NCBI RefSeq assembly: GCF_000504285.1
Contig: NZ_KI632511.1
Coordinates: forward strand, 369,372 to 433,371
Length of the DNA: 64,000 nucleotides
Source: Actinospica robiniae DSM 44927
Lineage (GTDB): Bacteria > Actinomycetota > Actinomycetes > Streptomycetales > Catenulisporaceae
Direction: 5' to 3'
The notes under the pieces are model-generated. The model was not told the origin of the DNA. It did not search any database and saw only the letters and a list, made by a program, of their open reading frames with translations. Every line of letters starts with the position of its first letter. Positions within the stretch are counted from its first letter, which is position 1. Both the position numbers and the translations under genes were made by a program. Positions 57,459-64,000 of the stretch are shown here, piece after piece.

Positions 57459-60400
57459 ATGTCGCAACGAACTCCGCTCCCGCGCCCTCTCGGCCGCGCG
57501 ATCGGCAGAGCCGGCGCCTCGGCGCTGGCCGTCGCCGTCGCGGTCGCGGCGCTGCCGTTGGCCAGTGCGTCGGTGGCGCACGCCGCAGCGTCGACGACGC
57601 TCTACGCCTCCGCGTCGGCCAGTGCCGGCGCCGCGTGCACGCAGGCCGCGCCGTGCACGTTGACGGACGCGCAATCCGCGGTGCGCACGTACCTCGCCGC
57701 GAACCCGGGGGCCGACGTCACGGTTCAGCTCGGGGGCGGAACCTACCGGTTGTCGAGCACATGGGCGTTCACCGCGGCGGACTCCGGCAGTGCCGGGCAC
57801 CCGGTGGTGTGGGAAGCCGCGCCCGGCGCGCATCCCGTGATCTCCGGCGCCAACCAGGTCACCGCGTGGACCCAGGTCGGCACGAGTGCTGTGTGGTCGG
57901 CGCACGTCCCATCCGGCAGCAACAGCCGCCAGCTCTACGTCAACGGCCAGGAAGTGCCGGTCGCGCAGGCCACGCCGAGCGCTCTGGGCATGTCCGGGGG
58001 CTGGTCCGGTTCGTCGACGGGGTACACGATCAGCAGCGACGCCGGCGCGATGAGCTGGTTCAAGTCGCTGACCGCCGCGCAGATCTCCGCGGTGGAGTTC
58101 GACTACCCGGGCGGTAACGGGAGTTGGACCGAGTCGCGCTGCCGGGTGGCGAGCTTCTCCGCAAGCGCCGGCACGCTGACCATGGATCAGCCGTGCTGGA
58201 CCGACGCCACCAATCGGGCCGGCTACAGCCACGCCAGCGGCGGGCTGCCGTCGATGTCGACGAGCCAGATGCCCACGCTGATCGAGGACGCCCAGGCGCT
58301 GCTGCACCCGGGCCAGTGGTTCCTGGACACGGCCGGCAGCACGCTCTACTACGACCCGCCGTCCGGATCGATGAGCGGCCTGGACGTGGAGCTTCCGCAC
58401 CTGGAGTCGCTGGTGACCGGCGGGGGAACCCTGGCCGCACCGCTGCACGACCTGACCTTCAGCGGCCTGCAGTTCTCCTACGCCACCTGGAACAGCCCGT
58501 CGACGACTGCCGGCTTCGCTGACGTGCAGAGCAACCTTCGCATCACCGGCGCGAACAACCAGGGCATGTGCAGCTTCTCCAGTCCTGCCGGTACCTGCCC
58601 CTGGGGCTCGCTCACCCAGCCGCTGGCGAACGTCGCCTTCAGCGCCGCGAACGACATCACCCTGAGCGGCAACCGGTTCGCGGAACTCGGCGGCGCCGGC
58701 CTGGGGTTCTCCTACGGCTCGGCCAATGCCCTGGTCGAGGACAACGAGTTCACTGACATCGCCTCCACTGGGATCCTGCTGGGCTGCACCTACGACCCGA
58801 ACCCGCTCGATTCGTCCGAGGCCGCGGGCATCAAGGCGAACTGCACCACCAACCCGTCAGCCGTCGGCGGCGACTCGATCGGGGCGAACGAGATCCTGAC
58901 CGGGGCCGTCGTCACGAACAACGTCATCCACAACGTCGGCACCGACTACACCTCGGCGTGCGGGATCACCCTGCTGTTCTCCCGGAACACGAAGATCACC
59001 CACAACGACCTGTACGACCTGCCGTACACCGCGATCACGGCCGGCGTCGTGGAGGGCCACGTCGACCAGTACGTCCAGGACCCGAGCAACCCGAGCAACC
59101 CCGAGCCGCCGTCCTCGCAGTACTCGACGAACATCAACGAGGACAACAGCATCAGCGACAACGTCATGCACGACTACCTGCTCAAGCGCTCGGACGGAGG
59201 CGCGATCTACGCCGAGGGCCACCAGGCCCAGTACGTCTACAACTCGGACGGCACGATCAACTCCTCGGCCACGCTCGCCCAGGGTCTGCAGGCCACCGGA
59301 AACGTCTCCTACGACGGTTCGACCCCGACCGCCACCTACTACGACGACGCCGGCTCGGAGTGGATCAACTGGCAGGGCGACGCGGCGTTCGCCACCGGCG
59401 GGGTCCAGTCGCAGGGCGGCTGCAACCCGACCGGCCACTTCTGGGTGACCGGCGACTACTTCTCCGGCTCGACCCAGGCCTACGGCTGCGGCTCGACCAC
59501 GATCGACTCGAACGCCAGCGGCAACACCGCCATCGCCCAGAACCCCGGACCCGGCGTCATACCGAACAGCCTGCTCAGCGCGGCGGGATCGAACTCTTAC
59601 GCGAGCTGGCCCGCATCCGCCATCACCCCGCAGATCTTCTACCGCGCGGCGAACAGCGCCGGGAGCCAGGCGTTCGTCGCGGGGGAGGGATTCACCAGCA
59701 GCACCCCGGTATACGTGAACGGCACCCAGGCGACCGGCGTGACCTACCTCTCCGGCGGCTTCCTGATCGTTCCGCTGCCCTCGGGAGCGTCGGCCTCCAG
59801 CATCACCGTCGGCACGCCGTCGACCACCACGAACCGCCTCAACGACACCGACTCGTCGATCGCTTACAGCGGCTTTTCCTACTCCTCGGGTCGCGGGTAT
59901 GGCGATTATCAGAATGATGTGCATTACGCCACCGCGAACGGCTCGACAGCCACTCTGCAGTTCACCGGCACTGGCGTCGAGGTGTTCGGTGAGCAGTACA
60001 CCGATCAGGGGAACATCGGGGTCAGCATCGACGGTGGCACCCAGGTCACCGTCAGCACCGTGCCGTCCGACGGCACCCGGCACGCCAATGTGGCGGTGTA
60101 CACCAACACCAGCCTCGCCGCCGGCAGCCACACCATCACGGTGACGAAGCTGTCCGGGACATACAGCACTCTCGACGGTTTCGAGGTGCTCAACCCGACG
60201 CGGCTCAACGACACCGATTCATCGATCGCTTACAGTGGCTTCTCCTACTCCTCGGGTCGCGGGTATGGCGATTATCAGAATGATGTGCATTACGCCACCG
60301 CGAACGGCTCGACAGCCACTCTGCAGTTCACCGGCACCGGCGTCGAGGTGTTCGGTGAGCAGTACACCGATCAGGGGAACATCGGGGTCAGCATCGACGG

Positions 60401-60563
60401 TGGCACCCAGGTCACTGTCAGCACCGTGCCCTCCGATGGCACCCGGCACGCCAACGTGGCGGTGTACACCGTCACCGGGCTGGCATCCGGCGCGCACAGC
60501 ATCACCGTGACGAAGCTGTCCGGCACGTACTCGACGCTCGACGGGTTCGGCATCATGAACTGA
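57459..60563 (+). CDS. Secreted right-handed beta-helix protein with two duplicated C-terminal modules
   Basis: ATG 57459 gives 1034 residues with a signal peptide (about 1-44). A beta-helix (about 50-740) has RQLYVNGQEVPVAQA and many N-x-I/V-x-N turns (NNVIHNVG, THNDLYDLPY), resembling GH141-type and pectate-lyase-like enzymes; the catalytic residues are not certain. A short Ig-like part (about 745-790) is followed by two 122-residue modules of almost identical sequence (RLNDTDSSIAYSGFSYSSGR to LDGFEVLNPT). The enzyme probably acts on plant or microbial polysaccharide. Confidence 0.82.
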   Translation: MSQRTPLPRPLGRAIGRAGASALAVAVAVAALPLASASVAHAAASTTLYASASASAGAACTQAAPCTLTDAQSAVRTYLAANPGADVTVQLGGGTYRLSSTWAFTAADSGSAGHPVVWEAAPGAHPVISGANQVTAWTQVGTSAVWSAHVPSGSNSRQLYVNGQEVPVAQATPSALGMSGGWSGSSTGYTISSDAGAMSWFKSLTAAQISAVEFDYPGGNGSWTESRCRVASFSASAGTLTMDQPCWTDATNRAGYSHASGGLPSMSTSQMPTLIEDAQALLHPGQWFLDTAGSTLYYDPPSGSMSGLDVELPHLESLVTGGGTLAAPLHDLTFSGLQFSYATWNSPSTTAGFADVQSNLRITGANNQGMCSFSSPAGTCPWGSLTQPLANVAFSAANDITLSGNRFAELGGAGLGFSYGSANALVEDNEFTDIASTGILLGCTYDPNPLDSSEAAGIKANCTTNPSAVGGDSIGANEILTGAVVTNNVIHNVGTDYTSACGITLLFSRNTKITHNDLYDLPYTAITAGVVEGHVDQYVQDPSNPSNPEPPSSQYSTNINEDNSISDNVMHDYLLKRSDGGAIYAEGHQAQYVYNSDGTINSSATLAQGLQATGNVSYDGSTPTATYYDDAGSEWINWQGDAAFATGGVQSQGGCNPTGHFWVTGDYFSGSTQAYGCGSTTIDSNASGNTAIAQNPGPGVIPNSLLSAAGSNSYASWPASAITPQIFYRAANSAGSQAFVAGEGFTSSTPVYVNGTQATGVTYLSGGFLIVPLPSGASASSITVGTPSTTTNRLNDTDSSIAYSGFSYSSGRGYGDYQNDVHYATANGSTATLQFTGTGVEVFGEQYTDQGNIGVSIDGGTQVTVSTVPSDGTRHANVAVYTNTSLAAGSHTITVTKLSGTYSTLDGFEVLNPTRLNDTDSSIAYSGFSYSSGRGYGDYQNDVHYATANGSTATLQFTGTGVEVFGEQYTDQGNIGVSIDGGTQVTVSTVPSDGTRHANVAVYTVTGLASGAHSITVTKLSGTYSTLDGFGIMN
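59835..60200 (+). repeat. 366-bp tandem repeat, copy 1 (module-coding)
   Basis: It encodes a 122-residue beta-sandwich-like module that is nearly identical in DNA to the next copy. Its middle, around TATGGCGATTATCAGAATG, uses AT-ending codons that are rare in this genome. Confidence 0.9.
60201..60560 (+). repeat. 366-bp tandem repeat, copy 2 (module-coding)
   Basis: This is the second copy of the module. It differs from the first mainly near its 3' part (for example GTCACCGGGCTGGCATC in place of AACACCAGCCTCGCCGC), whereas the first 240 bases are nearly identical. That pattern indicates recent duplication or gene conversion. Confidence 0.9.
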
Positions 60564-60580
60564 TCAGCAGTCTGAGACAA

Positions 60581-60623
60581 GCGATCGGGGCATCGGCCAC
60601 CACCCGGCCGATGCCCCGATCGC
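60581..60623. terminator. Bidirectional hairpin terminator
   Basis: An 18-bp perfect stem (60581-60598 with 60606-60623; GCGATCGGGGCATCGGCC arm) and a 7-base loop lie between the convergent beta-helix and GH79-like genes. Confidence 0.9.
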
Positions 60624-60654
60624 CTCTGCGTCCCGCTTCGCGGAGCAGCGCGTG

Positions 60655-62118
60655 TCAGTCGAACTGGATGATCGCGGCGCTCCCGGCGGGCACGGTGACG
60701 GTCGCGGTGCGGCCGTGCACGCAGACGCTCGTGGACTTCGGTGGCGCGAAGGCGGCGTGCGGGCCTACCTGCTCTCCGCCGAGGGTGATGTCCGTGGTCG
60801 CCGAGAGGCCCGCCGCGGACGAGGTCGTCAGCCGGGTCACTCGGCCGGAGCGGAAGGCGGCGCCGAGGTTGAGGCTGACGGTGGTCGGGCCGTTCACGGC
60901 CGGGTCTTCGACATCGTCGAGCACGACCGTCAGGCGGTGGCCCTGCTTGACCGCGTAGGCGCGCACGTCGGCCTGGTCCGGGTCGTCGATCGCGGCGAAG
61001 CGGCCGGTGCCCACGAGTTCGGTGGCGAGCATGCCGTAGTAGATCGGGCGGGCGGTCAGGTCGCCGGTGGTCGGGCACAGCGGCGTGTACGGGTCGCATC
61101 CCGCCGCGTTCGTGCCGTCCATGAAGTCGGCGTTGACGATGCCCTGCTGCGCGATCAGCAGGCTGTAGTCCAGCGCCCAGAGCGCCGAGGCGTACGCGTC
61201 GCTCACCCCGGCCGTGCCGGCGCAGACCACGGAGTTGGTCTCGGTCATCGCCGCCGGGACGTCGAGCTGCGCGGCCGCGCTCAGCGCCGCCTGCGCGTTC
61301 GCGGTCTCGTACTGCACTGCGTCGGTGCCCAGCAGATCCGCGACGGTCGGGGTGGAGCCGCCGCAGGCGCTGGCCGGGTAGGTGTGGTCGGAGATTTCGG
61401 TGACGTCGGGGTGCCCGGCCTCGAGCGCGGCGAACGAGCCGAGCCACGAGCTGTGGTTGGTCTCCGCGTCCGGACCGGTGATGCCCACGCCGGGAGCAGC
61501 CTGCTCGATCGCGGCGACGTAGGACTCGAAGTCGGCGTAGTACGCGTCGACGCTGTCGTAGTAGAAGTTCGGCTCGTTGCCGATCTCGATCGCCTGCAGC
61601 GAGCTCCCGAAGATCTCCCGCGCGTACTTCGCCTCGTCCGCGGCCCTGCCCGGGTCGGGGTGCTTGAGGTTGACGGCGAGGATCACCTTCCAGCCGGCGC
61701 CTTTCACGACGGCGGCGAGATGGCGCAGCTTGTCCGGGGTGATCGTGCCGCTGGTGGCCCAGGACGGCGCGGTCTCGCCGGTGGAGGTCCAGAAGGTGGC
61801 GTCCCCGGAGTTGCCGCCGACGCGGATCACGCCGGTGCGGCCGAGCGTGCGCAGGTAGTCGACGAGGTCGGTGCTCGCGTAGTCGTCCCCTGCGATGGTG
61901 GCCGCCCCGAAGGAGAGGCCGACGAATCCGGGGTGCAGCTCGTTGCCGAGCCGGTCCGGATGCACGGTGATCGACAGGGCCGCGGCCTGGGCGGTCACGG
62001 CCGGCGCCGTGGTGGCGGCGCCGGCCGGCGACATCGTGGCACCGGCGATGCCGATGGCCAGAGCGAGTGCGGTGAGGTGGGTGCGGCGGAAGTTGTGTGA
62101 AGGCAGTGGGTGTGTCAC
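60655..62118 (-). CDS. Secreted GH79-like beta-glucuronidase/heparanase-family glycosidase
   Basis: GTG 62118 (THPLPSHNFRRTHLTALALAI) gives 487 residues with a Sec signal; the longer frame from 62208 begins in an AT-rich operator. The TIM barrel shows LHPGFVGLSFG, IRVGGNSGDATFW, AIEIGNEPNFYYD (acid/base Glu) and MTETNSVVCAG (candidate nucleophile Glu), in the order seen in GH79. A C-terminal beta domain ends TVTVPAGSAAIIQFD. It should cleave glucuronic-acid-type linkages. It is divergent from the sugar ABC operon, flanked by AT-rich dyads. Confidence 0.85.
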   Translation of the reverse strand: MTHPLPSHNFRRTHLTALALAIGIAGATMSPAGAATTAPAVTAQAAALSITVHPDRLGNELHPGFVGLSFGAATIAGDDYASTDLVDYLRTLGRTGVIRVGGNSGDATFWTSTGETAPSWATSGTITPDKLRHLAAVVKGAGWKVILAVNLKHPDPGRAADEAKYAREIFGSSLQAIEIGNEPNFYYDSVDAYYADFESYVAAIEQAAPGVGITGPDAETNHSSWLGSFAALEAGHPDVTEISDHTYPASACGGSTPTVADLLGTDAVQYETANAQAALSAAAQLDVPAAMTETNSVVCAGTAGVSDAYASALWALDYSLLIAQQGIVNADFMDGTNAAGCDPYTPLCPTTGDLTARPIYYGMLATELVGTGRFAAIDDPDQADVRAYAVKQGHRLTVVLDDVEDPAVNGPTTVSLNLGAAFRSGRVTRLTTSSAAGLSATTDITLGGEQVGPHAAFAPPKSTSVCVHGRTATVTVPAGSAAIIQFD

Positions 62119-62190
62119 AGCCCTCAATCTCGGCCGGGCGAAGAGTGTTGGCAAGTAGCCGGATGGCAAAGTTTCATATGCGAGACCAGT

Positions 62191-62206
62191 GTTCGTATAT
62201 ATGAAC
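62191..62206. promoter_or_regulatory. AT-rich operator-like dyad (GTTCGTATATATGAAC)
   Basis: GTTCGTATATATGAAC is palindromic except for one mismatched pair. It is 73 bases upstream of the GH79-like start and resembles the palindrome at 53337 and the dyad at 62364. It is probably a site for the same regulator. Confidence 0.6.
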
Positions 62207-62363
62207 ACAACGACGGCGAGGGGAGGGGCTCGGTTCCGGAACCCGGCGCAGGTTCCGGAACGCCCCGCAGGTTCCGGAACTCGGCTTTTCGGTCACAGAG
62301 CATTGACCCTCCTCGGGATCGCGCGTACTTTCGAGCACGAGATCATTCACCATCATGCAACAA

Positions 62364-62379
62364 GTTCATATATGCGAAC
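62364..62379. promoter_or_regulatory. AT-rich operator-like dyad (GTTCATATATGCGAAC)
   Basis: GTTCATATATGCGAAC has matching GTTC/GAAC ends and near-symmetric interior. It lies 39 bases before the solute-binding-protein start, where it would overlap or follow the promoter and allow repression. Confidence 0.6.
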
Positions 62380-62417
62380 AACGGACGCTCGTTCGAACCC
62401 ACGCGATCGGAGTGGAC

Positions 62418-63746
62418 ATGGCTTTCCCGCGGAGTGGCAGGATCCGTATGGCGGGGCTGCTCGCCCTCGTGCTGGCGGCGGGCACGACGGCCGGCTGCAG
62501 CGGCTCCGGCGGGTCGGCCGCCGACGCGACCGGGCCGCTGCAGGTCTGGGTCCGCGGCTCGGGCGACTCGATGAAGGCCTATCAGGACATCTTCTCGGCC
62601 TTCACGAAGCAGACCGGGATCAAAGTCGACGTCTTCTCCACCCTGACCGACTTCGAGACCAAGCTCTCCGCGGCCGCGACCGCGCATCGGCTGCCCGACG
62701 TCGCGATCGACGACGCGGCGCAGCTCGGCAGCTTCGAGACCCAGGGCATCATCCAGCAGATCCAGCCCGCGCAGATCAGCGGCAGCGGGCAGATCGACGC
62801 CACCGCCTGGAACGAGGCGAAGGACCATTCCGGCGCCGACTACGCGGTGCCCTTCTCGGTGCAGGCCAATCTGCTGTTCATCCGCAAGGACTGGCTCGAC
62901 CGGCTGCACCTGCCGGTCCCGACCACCTGGGCGCAGGTGGTGCAGGATTCGGTCGACTTCACCAAGGACGACCCCGACGGCGACGGCAAGAGCGACACCT
63001 ACGGCATGGACGTGCCGGGATCGACCATGCGCGGCTACGTCTCCTGGTGGTGGTCGACGATGCTGTGGCAGGCCGGCGGCGACTACGTCAAGAACGACGG
63101 GAACGGCAAGTACACCGCCGCCCTGAACGGGCCGGCCGCCGTCTCCGCCGCGCGGGATTTCGAGCAGCTGGCGTGCACGGACAAGGTCGTCCAGCCGGGC
63201 TATCTCAACGACACGACAACCGATACGAACAAGGCCTTCGAGACCGGCGTCACCGGCATGTACCTGACCGGCCCCTACGCCTTCGCGACCTTCGACGCCA
63301 CTGCGATCAAGGGCAAGTACGTCGTCGTCGCGCCGCCGCTGGGCCCGACCCAGGCGACGCTCGCCGAGGGCACCGACATGTACCTGATGGCCGGCGCGAA
63401 GAGCGACGAGGCGCGCGAACTGCTTTCGTTCATGGTCTCGGCCCAGGCGCAGAACCTCGGGATGAGCGCCGTGCCCACCGCGACGGTCGTGCGGCTGCCG
63501 GTCAACAAGACCGTCAGCGCGGCCACGGCGCACCAAGGCGACACGCGCTGGACTCTCGCGCAGCAGGTCTACGAATCCGAAGGCCGGTTCGAGTACGACT
63601 CGCTGCCGAACTGGACGGCGCTGCGTCAGCTGGCCTCCGACGACATCAACAAGATGATGGCGGACTGCGCCGACCCGTCGTCGGCCATGAACGGCCTCAA
63701 CACCCAGTTCCAGCAGACCTTGCAGCAGCAGGGCGTGGCGGGCTGA
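62418..63746 (+). CDS. Sugar ABC transporter solute-binding lipoprotein (family 1)
   Basis: ATG 62418, with GGAG 6 bases upstream, gives 443 residues. The signal LLALVLAAGTTAGC has a lipobox (AGC; Cys about 22). The type-1 sugar-binding fold shows LQVWVRGSGDSMKAYQDIFS, DYAVPFSVQANLLFIRKDWL and KAFETGVTGMYLTGPYAFA. It delivers an oligosaccharide to the downstream permease. The GH79-like neighbour suggests a uronate-containing sugar. Confidence 0.9.
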   Translation: MAFPRSGRIRMAGLLALVLAAGTTAGCSGSGGSAADATGPLQVWVRGSGDSMKAYQDIFSAFTKQTGIKVDVFSTLTDFETKLSAAATAHRLPDVAIDDAAQLGSFETQGIIQQIQPAQISGSGQIDATAWNEAKDHSGADYAVPFSVQANLLFIRKDWLDRLHLPVPTTWAQVVQDSVDFTKDDPDGDGKSDTYGMDVPGSTMRGYVSWWWSTMLWQAGGDYVKNDGNGKYTAALNGPAAVSAARDFEQLACTDKVVQPGYLNDTTTDTNKAFETGVTGMYLTGPYAFATFDATAIKGKYVVVAPPLGPTQATLAEGTDMYLMAGAKSDEARELLSFMVSAQAQNLGMSAVPTATVVRLPVNKTVSAATAHQGDTRWTLAQQVYESEGRFEYDSLPNWTALRQLASDDINKMMADCADPSSAMNGLNTQFQQTLQQQGVAG

Positions 63747-63748
63747 CC

Positions 63749-64000
63749 ATGGCTTCGCTGAGCACGATCACCGCCGGCGCCGCGTCCGACGCGAGCGCGC
63801 CCGGCCAGGCCTGCGGGTCCGGCCGGGGCGGCCGGCTCGCCCGGCGCGGGCGCGCCGTGGTGCCCTGGCTCTTCCTGGCCCCGGCGCTGCTGTTCCTCGC
63901 CGTCTTCCGCTTCTGGCCCACAGCCTGGGGCGTGTACCTGAGCTTCTTCCACGTCCGGCCGTACCTCGGCAACCAGTGGATCGGCTTCGCCAACTTCACC
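63749..64000 (+). CDS. Sugar ABC transporter permease (MalF type), N-terminal part
   Basis: ATG 63749 starts two bases after the binding-protein stop. The 84 visible codons run off the window; they include RRGRAVVPWLFLAPALLFLA, the first membrane helix of MalF/UgpA-type permeases, and the family motif NQWIGFANFT. The rest of the operon lies outside. Confidence 0.88.
   Translation, partial: MASLSTITAGAASDASAPGQACGSGRGGRLARRGRAVVPWLFLAPALLFLAVFRFWPTAWGVYLSFFHVRPYLGNQWIGFANFT

Noticed and set aside
1-64000. tRNA, rRNA, CRISPR array or replication origin
   Set aside because: None of the expected conserved stems, TPsiC-type arms, spaced repeats or DnaA-box clusters was seen by reading; a dedicated search was not possible.

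Overview
The window is high-GC DNA with strong G/C bias at third codon positions. It carries actinobacterial hallmarks: a three-subunit acyl-CoA carboxylase with an epsilon subunit, many GTG starts, Tat-exported and secreted glycan enzymes, dense TetR/AraC/LysR/ROK regulators and a WXG100-like/RHS toxin locus. A soil actinomycete of the Catenulispora/Actinospica/Streptomyces type fits; the genus cannot be settled from the sequence alone. No rRNA, tRNA or CRISPR was seen.

Layout. 1-13200 holds a glycosyltransferase tail followed by small metabolic and regulatory genes: GNAT, a serine beta-lactamase-like hydrolase, VOC proteins, a MmyB-type regulator divergent from an SDR, a pterin-dehydratase/VOC fusion, a Tat-exported berberine-bridge-type oxidase, a DHFR-like reductase, and two AraC regulators around an alpha/beta hydrolase. 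13300-17300 has a G1 glutamic peptidase convergent with a GH127-like protein that has an internal LamG insertion and lacks the zinc/nucleophile cysteines; a perfect LacI-type operator lies upstream of it. 17300-23000 is a degenerate stretch, then VOC, UBP zinc-finger, LysR/IMPase and small membrane-protein genes. 23072-27766 is a complete branched-chain-amino-acid-type ABC operon. 28453-33000 is the acyl-CoA carboxylase (alpha, epsilon, beta) divergent from a TetR gene, with two mutually overlapping promoters. 33026-36167 is a FUSC-type membrane protein with a divergent TetR.

36397-42424 is a polymorphic-toxin operon on the minus strand: a WXG100-like partner, a 1366-residue RHS protein with a C-terminal toxin module, and a two-domain putative immunity protein. 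It is followed by a GT39 gene with a late frameshift. Next comes a mobile or accessory block (about 44080-49528): two 485-bp inverted repeats with internal hairpins, an IS5 relic, a SUKH-type gene, and an IS5-family transposase interrupted by a group II intron. The exons of that transposase rejoin in frame, and a 14-bp direct repeat borders the block.

49563-53118 is an MFS exporter divergent from a ROK regulator, then an arylamine N-acetyltransferase. 53337-64000 is a polysaccharide-degradation region: a PL7 lyase with a CBM13, a GH54 arabinofuranosidase with six beta-trefoil repeats, a beta-helix protein with two nearly identical C-terminal modules, a GH79-like glycosidase, and a sugar ABC transporter that runs off the window. 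Related AT-rich dyads (TTCATATATATGAA type) occur upstream of several of these genes and suggest a shared regulator. Strong bidirectional terminators separate the convergent pairs.
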